A DNA stretch of 64,000 nucleotides, from the NCBI RefSeq assembly GCF_005405265.1, contig NZ_BJDS01000004.1, forward strand, positions 103,217 through 167,216. The letters are read 5' to 3'. Positions within the stretch are counted from its first letter, which is position 1. Each line of letters starts with the position of its first letter. Shown here one piece after another: positions 17,680 to 27,373 of the stretch. A model generated the notes under the pieces. That model worked only from the letters and a program-made list of their open reading frames with translations, did not search any database and was not told the origin of the DNA. Source of the stretch: Enterococcus songbeiensis (GTDB lineage: Bacteria; Bacillota; Bacilli; Lactobacillales; Enterococcaceae). The translations under genes were made by a program, and so were the position numbers.

Positions 17680-18642
17680 ATGGAATGGACGAAAATGATA
17701 TTGCCAATCGTGAGTAGTTTTGCAATGACGTTTGCGATAATGCCTTTATTTATCGGTTACTTCAGAGTAAAACAATTTGGACAAGAAATCAGAACGGAAG
17801 GCCCAAAATGGCATAATGTCAAAGCGGGAACCCCAACGATGGGTGGTGTCGTTTTCCTTATCAGTAGTATTCTTACGGGACTTTGGGTAGGAGCGTGGCA
17901 AAAGGAATTGACACCTGCACTGTCTATTCTGTTATTTATCCTATTCCTTTATGGATTGCTGGGTTTTTTAGATGACTTCATCAAAATTTTTATGAAACGA
18001 AATATGGGATTGACCTCCTTACAAAAATTGATTGGTCAAATTGTTGGTGCAGTCGTTTTTTATGGTGTATACCTGATGGATGGTAATGGAAATACCTTAA
18101 ATCTTTTTGGTTATGATTTGAATCTTTCGTTGATTTATGGCATTTTCGTGATTTTTTGGCTAGTTGGTTTTTCTAACGCCGTCAATTTGACCGATGGCAT
18201 CGATGGGTTAGTTTCGATTCTCGGCATTATTTCCTTTGCTACTTATGGCATCATTGCTTGGAAACAGAAACAGTTTGATGTATTGATCATTTGTTTAAGC
18301 GTCATCGGCGGTTTGCTGGGCTTTTTTCCTTACAACCATAAACCGGCAAAAATCTTTATGGGAGATGTGGGCTCATTAGCCTTAGGGGGATTATTAGCAG
18401 CAATCTCGATTCTTCTTCATCAAGAATGGACACTATTACTTATAGGACTTGTTTACGTTTGTGAAACTGCAAGTGTGATGTTACAAGTAACATCATTTAA
18501 ATTAACGGGAAAACGAATTTTTAAGATGTCACCCATTCATCATCATTTTGAAATGAGCGGGTGGTCTGAATGGCGGATCGATATTACCTTCTGGTTGATT
18601 GCGTTAGTTTGTTCGATTGTTACTTTAGTGATTGTGTTGTAG
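17680..18642 (+). CDS. mraY: phospho-MurNAc-pentapeptide transferase MraY
   Basis: MraY transfers phospho-MurNAc-pentapeptide from UDP to undecaprenyl phosphate, making lipid I. The 320-residue protein has about ten membrane helices and the family motifs [23 protein letters not shown], the [10 protein letters not shown] loop and HHHFE near the end. GAGGAGAG precedes ATG 17680, 17 bases after the pbp2B stop. Confidence 0.97.
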   Translation: MEWTKMILPIVSSFAMTFAIMPLFIGYFRVKQFGQEIRTEGPKWHNVKAGTPTMGGVVFLISSILTGLWVGAWQKELTPALSILLFILFLYGLLGFLDDFIKIFMKRNMGLTSLQKLIGQIVGAVVFYGVYLMDGNGNTLNLFGYDLNLSLIYGIFVIFWLVGFSNAVNLTDGIDGLVSILGIISFATYGIIAWKQKQFDVLIICLSVIGGLLGFFPYNHKPAKIFMGDVGSLALGGLLAAISILLHQEWTLLLIGLVYVCETASVMLQVTSFKLTGKRIFKMSPIHHHFEMSGWSEWRIDITFWLIALVCSIVTLVIVL

Positions 18643-18654
18643 GAGATGGAGAAA

Positions 18655-20040
18655 ATGAAAAAAATAACAATGTATAAAAATAAAAAAGTTCTTGTGCTAG
18701 GATTAGCAAAGAGTGGATTCAGTGCGGCCAAATTGTTACATGAATTGGGCGCACTTGTCACCGTTAATGACGGAAAGCCCTTTGATGAAAATCCCGAAGC
18801 ACAGGATCTTTTGGCTTTAGGAATCAAAGTCATCACTGGTCAGCATCCAATTGAATTGTTGGATGAGGATTTCTCCTTGATGGTTAAAAATCCCGGTATT
18901 CCTTATTCACATCCTTTAATCAAAAAAGCGTTAGAAAAAGGAATGCCAATCATCACAGAAGTGGAATTGGCCTATCAAATTGCTGACTGCCCAATTATCG
19001 GAATCACCGGAACAAATGGGAAAACGACGACAACTACTATGATTGAGCGAACGTTGAATGCCGGACTGACTTCTGGCGTTGCACGTTTGTCAGGAAATAT
19101 CGGATTTCCTGCGAGCTCCGTTGCAGAAAAAGCACAACAAGAAGATGTACTAGTAATGGAGCTTTCGAGTTTTCAACTAATGGGAATTCAAACCTTTCAC
19201 CCTAAAGTAGCCGTAATTACTAATCTTTATGAAGCACACTTGGATTACCACGGCAGCCGCAGTGAGTATGTGAAAGCAAAATGGCACATTCAACAAAATA
19301 TGACGGCGGATGATTTTCTTGTTTTGAATTGGAATCAAGAAGAATTACAAAAGTTAAGCCATCAAACAAAAGCAACCATTGTTCCTTTTTCAACAGTAGA
19401 AAAAGTCGAAGGTGCTTATTTACAAGAGGGTATCTTATATTTCAAAGGAGAACCGATTATTGAAGCTGACAGACTGGGTGTACCAGGAAAACACAATATT
19501 GAAAATGCACTTGCAGCAATTGCCGTAGCCAAAATATGGGGAATTTCTGCCGAAAAGATTCGAATGGCCTTGCAACAATTTACCGGTGTTCCTCATCGGA
19601 CGCAGTTTGTTGATGTGATTGAAAAAAGACAATTTTTTAATGATTCGAAAGCGACGAATATTCTGGCAACTGAAATGGCACTTGGCGGTTTTGAACATTC
19701 AAAACTCATTTTATTAGCCGGGGGATTGGATCGAGGCAATTCTTTTGATAAACTCGTACCTTCATTAACTGGAATCAAAGCTATCATAGTTTTTGGCGAA
19801 ACACAGCATAAATTGGCTGAAGCAGCAGAAAAAGCCAAAATTCCAGAGATAATCTTTACAGAAAATGCTGAGACTGCGGTTCCTTTGGCTTATGAAATTA
19901 GCCAACCGGGTGATACGATCTTGCTATCTCCGGCAAATGCCAGTTGGGATCAATACCCTAATTTTGAAGTTCGCGGGGATCGATTTATTGCAGCAATCGA
20001 AGCGCTGAAAATACAAATAGAAATGAGCGAAAACGAGTGA
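18655..20040 (+). CDS. murD: UDP-N-acetylmuramoyl-L-alanine--D-glutamate ligase
   Basis: MurD adds D-glutamate to UDP-MurNAc-L-alanine in the cytoplasm. The 461 residues have the N-terminal nucleotide-sugar domain ([14 protein letters not shown]), the ATP loop [14 protein letters not shown], the central ELSSFQL, and the C-terminal ligase domain ([19 protein letters not shown]). An upstream in-frame ATG at 18646 touches the ribosome site GGAG (18642-18645), so ATG 18655, nine bases further, is preferred. Its stop overlaps the murG GTG. Confidence 0.95.
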   Translation: MKKITMYKNKKVLVLGLAKSGFSAAKLLHELGALVTVNDGKPFDENPEAQDLLALGIKVITGQHPIELLDEDFSLMVKNPGIPYSHPLIKKALEKGMPIITEVELAYQIADCPIIGITGTNGKTTTTTMIERTLNAGLTSGVARLSGNIGFPASSVAEKAQQEDVLVMELSSFQLMGIQTFHPKVAVITNLYEAHLDYHGSRSEYVKAKWHIQQNMTADDFLVLNWNQEELQKLSHQTKATIVPFSTVEKVEGAYLQEGILYFKGEPIIEADRLGVPGKHNIENALAAIAVAKIWGISAEKIRMALQQFTGVPHRTQFVDVIEKRQFFNDSKATNILATEMALGGFEHSKLILLAGGLDRGNSFDKLVPSLTGIKAIIVFGETQHKLAEAAEKAKIPEIIFTENAETAVPLAYEISQPGDTILLSPANASWDQYPNFEVRGDRFIAAIEALKIQIEMSENE

Positions 20041-21128
20041 GAGTTTTAGTAACTGGCGGCGGTACGGGTGGACATATCTATCCCGCGTTAGCTTTGGTGA
20101 AATATGTCAAAAAACAAGATCCAACTGCAAAGTTTCTATATGTCGGTGGGAAAAAAGGTCTGGAGAACAAAATTTTACCTAAAACAGATATTCCTTTTGA
20201 AACATTGGAAATTCAAGGATTTAAGCGAAGCTTATCGTTGGATAATTTTAAAACTATTCATCTGTTTATGAAAAGTATTCGCCAAGCAAAAAAAATCGTA
20301 AAAGAATTCAAACCGGATATCGTAATCGGCACGGGCGGGTATGTTTCTGGCGCAGTTGTTTATGCTGCTGCGAAGCTGAACATTCCAACCATCGTTCATG
20401 AACAAAACAGTGTTCCCGGTATTACCAATAAATTTCTAAGCCACTATGTAGATCGAATTGCAATTGCTTTTCAAGATGCTGCTGCTTTCTTTCCAAAAGA
20501 TAAGACAGTGCTTGTAGGAAATCCTCGAGCAACGGAAGTCAGAGACAGTGGGAAATCTGATATTTTAAAAGAATTCGATTTAGATCCGGCGAAGGAAACC
20601 GTGTTGATTTTTGGAGGAAGTCAGGGAGCGCTAAAAATCAATCAAGCAGTGGTTGCTGCGTTACCGATGTTAGCCCAAAAAGACTACCAGGTCCTGTATG
20701 CCTCGGGAGAACGGTATTTTGAAGAAATTAAAAAGAATGAAACGATTTCACTTGATAGATTGACAACTGTCAGTGTTAAGCCGTATATTGATAAAATGGC
20801 TGAAGTCATGGCAAATTCCAGTTTGCTGATTGGACGTGCCGGAGCAACCTCAATTGCAGAATTTACGGCATTAGGCTTACCGGCGATTTTAATACCAAGT
20901 CCTTATGTGACAAATGACCATCAGACGAAGAATGCCCAAAGTCTTGTTGATCATGGTGCCGTGAGAATGATTCGCGACGATGAGCTGACTGGTGAATCAC
21001 TGGTTTTAGCAATTGATGCAATCATGGAAGACAAGAAGTTGCGGAAACAGATGGCGGCTGCCTCCAAGGAGCAAGGTATACCTGATGCGGCAGAACGACT
21101 ATTCAACTTAGTACAGACATTGATTTAA
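20037..21128 (+). CDS. murG: lipid II synthase MurG (GlcNAc transferase)
   Basis: MurG adds GlcNAc to lipid I on the inner face of the membrane, completing lipid II. The 363-residue GT-B enzyme begins [20 protein letters not shown] and has [19 protein letters not shown] and the donor-binding [11 protein letters not shown], plus [15 protein letters not shown]. The start codon is GTG 20037 overlapping the murD TGA (GTGA), which suggests coupled translation; the ribosome site is weak. Confidence 0.96.
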   Translation: MRVLVTGGGTGGHIYPALALVKYVKKQDPTAKFLYVGGKKGLENKILPKTDIPFETLEIQGFKRSLSLDNFKTIHLFMKSIRQAKKIVKEFKPDIVIGTGGYVSGAVVYAAAKLNIPTIVHEQNSVPGITNKFLSHYVDRIAIAFQDAAAFFPKDKTVLVGNPRATEVRDSGKSDILKEFDLDPAKETVLIFGGSQGALKINQAVVAALPMLAQKDYQVLYASGERYFEEIKKNETISLDRLTTVSVKPYIDKMAEVMANSSLLIGRAGATSIAEFTALGLPAILIPSPYVTNDHQTKNAQSLVDHGAVRMIRDDELTGESLVLAIDAIMEDKKLRKQMAAASKEQGIPDAAERLFNLVQTLI

Positions 21129-21141
21129 GTATTTATTTTTT

Positions 21142-21159
21142 AAGGTGGTGATCGTCATT
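21142..21159 (+). promoter_or_regulatory. near-perfect ribosome site followed by an ATT start (divIB)
   Basis: AAGGTGGTGATC at 21142-21153 matches the full anti-Shine-Dalgarno complement AAGGAGGTGATC at 11 of 12 bases. The two in-frame GTG codons (21145, 21148) lie inside it and have nothing but TATTTATTTTTTAA upstream. The first codon at proper spacing is ATT 21157, eight bases past GGTGG. Confidence 0.65.
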
Positions 21160-22197
21160 AGCAAAAAAACTCCTGATGAGACAAAAAAGGAATCTGAATC
21201 CAAAGAACCAGAAATCAATGAGGCGGAGTTGACACCGTGGCAAAAAGCTAATTTGAGTTATCTTAAAGAAAAAGGCGATCAACCAAGCTGGTCGCCATCA
21301 ATCATTGATGGTAGTCCGGATACGATGACGGAAGAAATTGTGGAAGAAGAAGCGTCCGATGAAACGAAAACGGACGATGTCGAGATGGAAGAAAGCAAAG
21401 GAGAGCCGACCAATGGTTCATTTGCAGATCGTTTACCAAAAATAAAATCTCAGCGGGATTTGCTTCTTCATCGCCGATTGATTTTTTTAATCGTACTCTT
21501 CACGATTCCCTTGCTTTTCACGCTGTATTACGTTTCACCTTTGAGTAAGCTGGCAAAAGTTACTGTTTCGGGGAATAACAAAGTAGCTACCGCAGAAATT
21601 TTAAAAGATACCAATTTTCGCTTGCAAGAAAACCTGTGGACTCAATTTTTCCAACGTGGGAAGAATGAAGAAAAACTGACTGCGGAACAGCCAAGAATCA
21701 AGAGCACGTCACTTTCAATCGAAAATATCAATCACTTTCATTTGACTGTAACAGAATATCAGGAGGTGGCACTTCTGGCAAAAGGAGATACCTACTCACC
21801 GATTTTAGAAAATGGGCAAGTGATGGAAGAAACGCTGAAAAAACCAACTCAGGATTTACCAATTTTAGAAAATTTTACGTCAGAGAAAAAAATCCTATCT
21901 GTCTTAAAGAAGTATAGAAAATTGTCTCAAGAAATTCGCAGCGGGATTTCGCAAATTAATTATGCACCTACAAAAAGCAACGATGAATTGCTGAATCTCT
22001 ATATGAACGATGGCAATCAGGTGATCGTAAATATTTCCAACCTAACAAAACAAATGCAATATTATCCACAGGTTGCAAAAGATATGAAGGAAAAAGGCAT
22101 TGTGGACATGGAGGTAGGAATTTTTACTTATGCCTACCCGAAAGAAGAGAAAAAAACAACTGAGAGTTCAGAGCCACAAGAGAGTGAAAATCAATAA
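21157..22197 (+). CDS. divIB: cell division protein DivIB/FtsQ
   Basis: DivIB is a bitopic divisome protein that stabilises FtsL and DivIC. From ATT 21157 the product has 346 residues: a long acidic cytoplasmic region, one membrane segment (about residues 109-129, IFLIVLFTIPLLFTLYYVS), then a POTRA domain beginning LAKVTVSGNNKVATAEIL and a variable tail. The initiator is unusual: the only conventional starts nearby (GTG 21145, 21148) sit within the ribosome site itself. ATT is therefore the better reading, though GTG use cannot be excluded. It lies between murG and ftsA as expected. Confidence 0.88.
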   Translation: MSKKTPDETKKESESKEPEINEAELTPWQKANLSYLKEKGDQPSWSPSIIDGSPDTMTEEIVEEEASDETKTDDVEMEESKGEPTNGSFADRLPKIKSQRDLLLHRRLIFLIVLFTIPLLFTLYYVSPLSKLAKVTVSGNNKVATAEILKDTNFRLQENLWTQFFQRGKNEEKLTAEQPRIKSTSLSIENINHFHLTVTEYQEVALLAKGDTYSPILENGQVMEETLKKPTQDLPILENFTSEKKILSVLKKYRKLSQEIRSGISQINYAPTKSNDELLNLYMNDGNQVIVNISNLTKQMQYYPQVAKDMKEKGIVDMEVGIFTYAYPKEEKKTTESSEPQESENQ

Positions 22198-22235
22198 AAA
22201 TCAATAAAATTTCCACATATTTTTTCATTAACAGG

Positions 22236-22265
22236 TTTCTAAATGTCCGCTTTTTGTGGTAGAAT
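22236..22265 (+). promoter_or_regulatory. candidate ftsA-ftsZ promoter
   Basis: TTTCTA (22236-22241), an 18-base spacer and TAGAAT (22260-22265) with a TGG extended -10. It sits in the 159-base gap between divIB and ftsA, giving a leader of about 85 bases. Confidence 0.5.
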
Positions 22266-22356
22266 TGGTAGCAGTGAATAAATTAATCAAATGGTATATA
22301 AATACGAGCAGTATTTGTTCGCGGTATATGGAATAAAGTAGGAGGGAATCCCATTC

Positions 22357-23676
22357 ATGGCAAAGACGGGAATGTATGTAGGTCTTGATATTGGTACTAC
22401 TTCTGTAAAAGTTGTAGTTGCTGAATATGTGGACAACCAAATGAACATCATTGGTGTAGGGAATGCTAAATCAGAAGGAATCAATCGCGGAATCATCGTC
22501 GATATTGAAAAAACAGTCCAAGCAATTCAACGTGCAGTAAAACAAGCGGAAGAAAAAGCAGGTATTCAAATCCGCAGTGTGAGTGTCGGTGTACCGGCAA
22601 CGCTGTTAGAAGTTGAAAATTGCCAAGGAATGATCGCTGTTAACAGTGAATCAAAAGAAATTACCGATGAGGATGTTCGTAATGTGGCATCTGCCGCTTT
22701 AGTCCGTTCTACACCTCCAGAAAGACAAATTATCACGATTTTACCGCAAGAATTTACCGTTGATGGCTTTGAAGGAATCAAAGATCCACGCGGAATGATT
22801 GGCGTTCGTTTAGAGATGTTCGGTGTTGTATATACAGGACCGAAAACGATTCTTCACAATATTCGTAAATGTGCAGAAAAAGCCGGTCTGGTCGTCAATG
22901 AACTGGTGATCACACCTCTTGCATTAACCGAAACAATTTTGTCTGACGGCGAAAAAGATTTCGGTACGACCGTAATCGACATCGGCGGCGGTCAAACAAC
23001 GACTTCGGTCATGCACGACAAGCAGTTGAAATTTACGCACGTCAACCAAGAAGGCGGCGAGTATGTAACCAAAGATATCTCGACTGTTTTGAATACATCC
23101 TTCAATAATGCAGAAGCATTAAAAATCAATTATGGGGATGCTTATCCTGAACGTACTTCAGCTAGTGAAGAATTTCCTGTTGATGTGATTGGGAAATCTG
23201 AACCAGTAAAAATCGATGAACGTTACCTTTCAGAAGTAATCGAAGCACGGATGGAACAAATTTTTGCTAAATCAAAAGAAGTTTTAGAAGAAATTGATGC
23301 TTTGAGTTTACCGGGCGGTGTGATTTTGACCGGTGGTGCAGCAAGTTTACCAGGTGTTGTTGACTTGGCACAAGAAATCTTCGATACGAATGTTAAGTTA
23401 TATGTGCCAAATCACATGGGCTTGCGTAATCCGGTATTTACCAATGTCATCAGTATCGTTGATTATACAGCGAACCTTAGTGAGGTCTATCAATTAGCAA
23501 AAACAGCTGTAACCGGCGAAAAAGTACAACCGGTGCAACAAGCAGCCGTTCAACAAGAAATCAACTATGAAACCTTTGACCATCCAGAAGAAACATATGA
23601 AGAAGAACCAGAAGAAAAAACTGGTGGAAGTGTAACTGATAAAATCAAAGACTTCTTTTCCAATATTTTCGACTAA
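22357..23676 (+). CDS. ftsA: cell division protein FtsA
   Basis: FtsA is the actin-like ATPase that ties FtsZ filaments to the membrane. The 439 residues contain the phosphate loop GLDIGTTSVKVVVAEY, the second phosphate motif VIDIGGGQTTTSV, the adenosine motif GVILTGGAASLPGV, and a C-terminal amphipathic helix GGSVTDKIKDFFSNIF for membrane attachment after an acidic Glu-rich linker. GTAGGAGGG precedes ATG 22357. ftsZ follows after 24 bases. Confidence 0.97.
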   Translation: MAKTGMYVGLDIGTTSVKVVVAEYVDNQMNIIGVGNAKSEGINRGIIVDIEKTVQAIQRAVKQAEEKAGIQIRSVSVGVPATLLEVENCQGMIAVNSESKEITDEDVRNVASAALVRSTPPERQIITILPQEFTVDGFEGIKDPRGMIGVRLEMFGVVYTGPKTILHNIRKCAEKAGLVVNELVITPLALTETILSDGEKDFGTTVIDIGGGQTTTSVMHDKQLKFTHVNQEGGEYVTKDISTVLNTSFNNAEALKINYGDAYPERTSASEEFPVDVIGKSEPVKIDERYLSEVIEARMEQIFAKSKEVLEEIDALSLPGGVILTGGAASLPGVVDLAQEIFDTNVKLYVPNHMGLRNPVFTNVISIVDYTANLSEVYQLAKTAVTGEKVQPVQQAAVQQEINYETFDHPEETYEEEPEEKTGGSVTDKIKDFFSNIFD

Positions 23677-23700
23677 TCAACCTCAGGAGGAGTACACACT

Positions 23701-24939
23701 ATGGAATTTTCAATTGATAACAACATCAATGACGGCGCTGTGATTAAAGTAATCGGTGTCGGCGGTGGCGGCGGCAATGCTGTGAATCGTATGATTGAAG
23801 AAAATGTAAAAGGCGTTGAATTTATCGCAGCAAATACCGATGTTCAAGCCTTAAAAAATTCAAAAGCTGAAACGGTCATTCAATTAGGACCTAAATATAC
23901 CCGTGGTCTTGGTGCTGGCTCACAGCCGGAAGTTGGACAAAAAGCAGCAGAAGAAAGTGAAGAATCAATTCGTGAAGCTTTAGACGGCGCAGATATGATT
24001 TTTATCACTGCTGGTATGGGTGGCGGAACTGGTACTGGTGCCGCACCGATCGTAGCGAAGATTTCAAAGGAAATCGGCGCATTGACTGTGGGTGTTGTTA
24101 CACGTCCATTCACTTTTGAAGGACCAAAACGCGGTCGCTTTGCAGCAGAAGGTATTGCAAAACTAAAAGAAAATGTAGATACATTGTTGATTATTTCCAA
24201 CAACCGTTTGTTGGAAGTTGTTGATAAGAAAACGCCAATGTTGGAAGCATTCCGTGAAGCAGATAATGTCTTGCGACAAGGTGTTCAAGGAATTTCTGAT
24301 TTAATCACTGCACCAGGCTATGTCAACCTTGACTTTGCCGATGTAAAAACAGTGATGGAAAATCAAGGAACAGCTTTAATGGGAATCGGTGTTGCTAGTG
24401 GTGAAGACCGTGTGATTGAAGCAACGAAGAAAGCTATTTCTTCTCCATTGTTGGAAACATCCATCGATGGTGCAGAACAAGTCCTGCTAAATATTACCGG
24501 TGGATTGGATATGACTTTATTTGAAGCACAAGATGCATCAGATATCGTTGCAAATGCCGCAACTGGTGATGTGAATATCATTCTTGGTACTTCTATCAGT
24601 GAAGATCTAGGCGATGAAATTCGTGTAACAGTTATTGCGACAGGAATTGATCCAACAAAAAAGGAAAATCGGTCAAACCGGTCATCCCGACAAAGTCAAC
24701 TTCATAATGTTCCCCAAAAACCTGTCTTAGACATGGAACAAGCAAAACCTGTTCAAGAAGAAGACAACGCATTTGGAGATTGGGATATTCGCAAAGAACA
24801 AAATGTTCGCCCAAGAGTTGATGACACACAATTTGAAAACATCGAAAAAAAAGAATTCGATACGTTCAATCGTGATGAAGTGAAGTCAAATGACGACGAT
24901 GAATTAAGTACACCACCATTTTTCCGTCGTAAACGATAG
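23701..24939 (+). CDS. ftsZ: cell division protein FtsZ
   Basis: FtsZ is the tubulin-like GTPase that forms the division ring. The 412-residue protein has [13 protein letters not shown], the tubulin signature GGGTGTG at residues 107-113, the T7 loop region [11 protein letters not shown], a variable linker rich in Asn, Gln and Asp, and the conserved C-terminal peptide [10 protein letters not shown] that binds FtsA and SepF. The ribosome site AGGAGG lies upstream of ATG 23701. Confidence 0.98.
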   Translation: MEFSIDNNINDGAVIKVIGVGGGGGNAVNRMIEENVKGVEFIAANTDVQALKNSKAETVIQLGPKYTRGLGAGSQPEVGQKAAEESEESIREALDGADMIFITAGMGGGTGTGAAPIVAKISKEIGALTVGVVTRPFTFEGPKRGRFAAEGIAKLKENVDTLLIISNNRLLEVVDKKTPMLEAFREADNVLRQGVQGISDLITAPGYVNLDFADVKTVMENQGTALMGIGVASGEDRVIEATKKAISSPLLETSIDGAEQVLLNITGGLDMTLFEAQDASDIVANAATGDVNIILGTSISEDLGDEIRVTVIATGIDPTKKENRSNRSSRQSQLHNVPQKPVLDMEQAKPVQEEDNAFGDWDIRKEQNVRPRVDDTQFENIEKKEFDTFNRDEVKSNDDDELSTPPFFRRKR

Positions 24940-24951
24940 GAGGCAGAGCAC

Positions 24952-25629
24952 ATGATTTCTGACAACTTGCGGGAGGTCCGACAAGAGATACAGAATTCAT
25001 GTGCTCTTGTTGGTAGAAACGAGGATTCGGTTACCCTCGTAGCTGTAACAAAGACGATCGATGTTGAGAAAACAAAAGACGTCCTCCGAGCTGGTGTGTT
25101 GAATTGCGCAGAAAACCGTGTAGAAAAATTCTTAGAGAAAAAACAAGAAATGACTGATTTTCCACAGGTTATATGGCATTTCATTGGTAATTTGCAGCGG
25201 AGAAAGGTAAAATTGATTATAAATGAGATAGACTATTTTCATGCCCTTGACAGCTTGAAACTTGCTGGAGAAATCCAAAAGCGAGGGGAAAAAGTTATCA
25301 AGTGTTTTGTTGAAGTTAATATTTCTGGGGAAAGTACAAAACAGGGGATTTCTCCTGATCAACTTTCAGAATTTATTTCGGAATTGGCTGCCTTTGATAA
25401 AATTCAAGTCGTTGGACTGATGACGATGGCACCTTTTGATTCCACCCAAGAAGAGCAGCGGGAAATTTTTCGCAGACTACGTTTACTTCAAGAAAATGAG
25501 CAAAAAAAGCAGCTATCTTATGCCCCTTGCACAGAATTGAGTATGGGGATGAGCAATGATTATTCCGTTGCTATCCAAGAAGGAGCAACCTTTATACGGG
25601 TAGGAACAGCATTGGTAAAAGACATGTAA
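24952..25629 (+). CDS. ylmE: YggS/YlmE-family pyridoxal phosphate homeostasis protein
   Basis: A single-domain alanine-racemase-fold protein of 225 residues that binds pyridoxal 5'-phosphate and helps balance free cofactor; no catalysis is established for the family. Seen are TLVAVTKTIDVEK with the PLP lysine, WHFIGNLQRRKVK, FVEVNISGESTKQGI, LMTMAPF and the closing LSMGMSNDYSVAIQEGATFI and RVGTAL. It lies between ftsZ and sepF as in most Bacilli. Confidence 0.95.
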   Translation: MISDNLREVRQEIQNSCALVGRNEDSVTLVAVTKTIDVEKTKDVLRAGVLNCAENRVEKFLEKKQEMTDFPQVIWHFIGNLQRRKVKLIINEIDYFHALDSLKLAGEIQKRGEKVIKCFVEVNISGESTKQGISPDQLSEFISELAAFDKIQVVGLMTMAPFDSTQEEQREIFRRLRLLQENEQKKQLSYAPCTELSMGMSNDYSVAIQEGATFIRVGTALVKDM

Positions 25630-25643
25630 AAGGAGGAAATTAG

Positions 25644-26228
25644 ATGTCGATCTTTAGTAAGGCAGCGAATTTTTTTGGTTTGGCTGATGAAGATTACGAG
25701 TATGAAGAATATGCAGCTCCTGAACAGACTGTCGTTCAAGCGACACCAGCAGTATCAAAAACTGCTGCAACTTCAAATCGTTATTATAACAACACAAATG
25801 TGGCGGTTGCTAAAAGTGAACCAGTATCAACACCAAAACCGCAAGCACAATCTCAGTCTCATCCTGCAGAAGAAAAAAAGGTTGTTTCTCTGCACCAGAC
25901 ACAACCGCAGACACAACGTTCTTTAAGAAAAAAAGCGGAGTCTCGGGAAAGTCAGTCTGGAAAAATTACGATTTTGGAGCCGAGAGTTTATTCTGAAGCG
26001 ATGAATATTGCAAAGCATGTATTGAATAACGAATCGGTGTTGGTTAATTTTCATCTGATTGAAGAAGAACAGGCGCGTCGTATCGTTGATTTTTTGACAG
26101 GAACTGTCTATGCACAAGATGGTGATATCAAACGAGTGGGGGATGAAATCTTTCTTTGTACCCCAAGTGGTGTTGAAATCGATGGCGCTGCCCAAAGTTT
26201 AATGGACACGAATATGTTCGATCTATAA
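25644..26228 (+). CDS. sepF: cell division protein SepF
   Basis: SepF binds the FtsZ tail and membrane and forms rings that arrange FtsZ. The 194 residues start with an amphipathic membrane helix (MSIFSKAANFFGL), then a long Gln/Thr/Pro-rich linker (about residues 20-105), then the folded core with EPRVYSEAMNIAKHVLNNES and IVDFLTGTVYAQDGDIKRVG. AAAGGAGG precedes the start. Confidence 0.95.
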   Translation: MSIFSKAANFFGLADEDYEYEEYAAPEQTVVQATPAVSKTAATSNRYYNNTNVAVAKSEPVSTPKPQAQSQSHPAEEKKVVSLHQTQPQTQRSLRKKAESRESQSGKITILEPRVYSEAMNIAKHVLNNESVLVNFHLIEEEQARRIVDFLTGTVYAQDGDIKRVGDEIFLCTPSGVEIDGAAQSLMDTNMFDL

Positions 26229-26243
26229 ACTTACAAATGGTCA

Positions 26244-26273
26244 GTTCCACTTGTATCAATAAGTTAGTGGAAC
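26244..26273 (+). repeat. 8-bp hairpin touching the ylmG ribosome site
   Basis: GTTCCACT and AGTGGAAC pair around a 14-base loop. The right arm ends at 26273 and the ylmG ribosome site AAGGAGG starts at 26274. The left side GTCAGTTCCACTT is identical to part of the 103-bp repeats at the end of the window. Confidence 0.7.
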
Positions 26274-26291
26274 AAGGAGGAAGCACTTATT
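26274..26291 (+). promoter_or_regulatory. ribosome site and ATT start of ylmG
   Basis: AAGGAGG (26274-26280) is followed eight bases later by ATT 26289. An in-frame stop TAG lies at 26265 and no ATG, GTG or TTG occurs in frame until GTG 26346, which would delete most of the first membrane helix. Confidence 0.75.
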
Positions 26292-26552
26292 AGCACATTA
26301 CTTTATTATTTTAATCAAGCAATTTATTTTTATACGATTTTATTAGTGATCTATGCATTGCTTTCGTGGTTTCCCGGTGGGTATCAGTCAGCACTCGGAC
26401 GTTTTTTAAAAAAAATCTGTGAACCATATTTAAGTCTTTTTGACCGATTGCCCTTACATGTTGGACCGATTGATTTTACGATTGCGGTTGCAGTCATCGT
26501 TTTGAATTTGGCAAGTCGGGCAATTACGATGATTCTGTTTAGAATAATGTAA
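26289..26552 (+). CDS. ylmG: YggT/YlmG-family membrane protein
   Basis: A two-helix membrane protein of 87 residues from ATT 26289 (read as Met): MSTLLYYFNQAIYFYTI continues into the first helix, then SWFPGGYQSALGRFLKKICEPYL, the family signature, and a second helix (FTIAVAVIVLNLASRAITMIL). YggT/YlmG proteins affect nucleoid and division placement in some species; the mechanism is not established. Start choice is forced by an upstream in-frame stop at 26265 and the well-placed AAGGAGG. A GTG start at 26346 would give only 68 residues without an intact first helix. Confidence 0.88.
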   Translation: MSTLLYYFNQAIYFYTILLVIYALLSWFPGGYQSALGRFLKKICEPYLSLFDRLPLHVGPIDFTIAVAVIVLNLASRAITMILFRIM

Positions 26553-26569
26553 AAAAAGGGGGAGTTTCT

Positions 26570-27352
26570 TTGAATGCAAATGTCTATCAACATTTCCGCA
26601 CAGAAGAGCACCCTTTTGTTGACGCCGTTCAAGATTGGATTGAACAGGTTCAAATGCAGTACGCACCCTACTTGACCGATTTTTTAGATCCGCGGCAAGC
26701 ATACATTGTGGAGACGCTGGTTCGACAGTCGACCGATTTGAAATTCCAATTTTATGGTGGGTATGAGCAGGCAGAACGTCAGCGTTGTTTGATTTTTCCT
26801 GATTATTACGAACCGACGAGTAGTGATTTTGAGATTACGCTTTTTGAAATCAACTACCCAACAAAATTTGCCTCTTTGAGCCATGGAAAAGTCCTTGGCA
26901 CTCTGGTTGGAACGGGAATCAAACGGGAATTTTTCGGTGACATTATTTCTGACGGCACCAACTGGCAGGTTTTTGTTGCGACAGAGGTCAGCAGTTTTGT
27001 CCAATTGCAGGTGACTAAAATTGGCAATGTCAGTGTTCGTTTGGAAGAAAAAAATTATACGGATATTTTGATTCCTAAAGATGGTTGGACGGAAGAACGG
27101 GCAACAGTCAGTTCTTTGCGGTTAGATACAGTTGTATCCAGTATCTATAATATTTCCCGTCAGCGTTCAAAACAGCTAATTGAGGCAGGAAAAGTAAAGG
27201 TGAATTGGGCGGAGGCTGCACGACCAGATTTTGTTCTGGATTTACTGGATATCGTTTCAGTAAGAGGATTTGGTCGTTTACAGATTCAAGGGTTAGAAGG
27301 AACAACAAAAAAAGAAAAGATCCGGCTGTTGCTTGGTGTGTTACGTAAATAA
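26570..27352 (+). CDS. ylmH: YlmH-family S4-domain RNA-binding protein
   Basis: A 260-residue protein with an N-terminal region (HFRTEEHPFVDAVQDWIEQV, then FLDPRQAYIVE), a central domain (LGTLVGTGIKREFFGDI) and a C-terminal S4 domain (LDTVVSSIYNISRQRSKQLI, EAGKVKVNW). YlmH proteins bind stalled 50S-nascent chain-tRNA complexes in rescue quality control, according to work in Bacillus. The start is TTG 26570 behind GGGGGAG. It fits the ylmE-sepF-ylmG-ylmH-divIVA order. Confidence 0.93.
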   Translation: MNANVYQHFRTEEHPFVDAVQDWIEQVQMQYAPYLTDFLDPRQAYIVETLVRQSTDLKFQFYGGYEQAERQRCLIFPDYYEPTSSDFEITLFEINYPTKFASLSHGKVLGTLVGTGIKREFFGDIISDGTNWQVFVATEVSSFVQLQVTKIGNVSVRLEEKNYTDILIPKDGWTEERATVSSLRLDTVVSSIYNISRQRSKQLIEAGKVKVNWAEAARPDFVLDLLDIVSVRGFGRLQIQGLEGTTKKEKIRLLLGVLRK

Positions 27353-27373
27353 TGAATAAAGGTGGAATAAACT

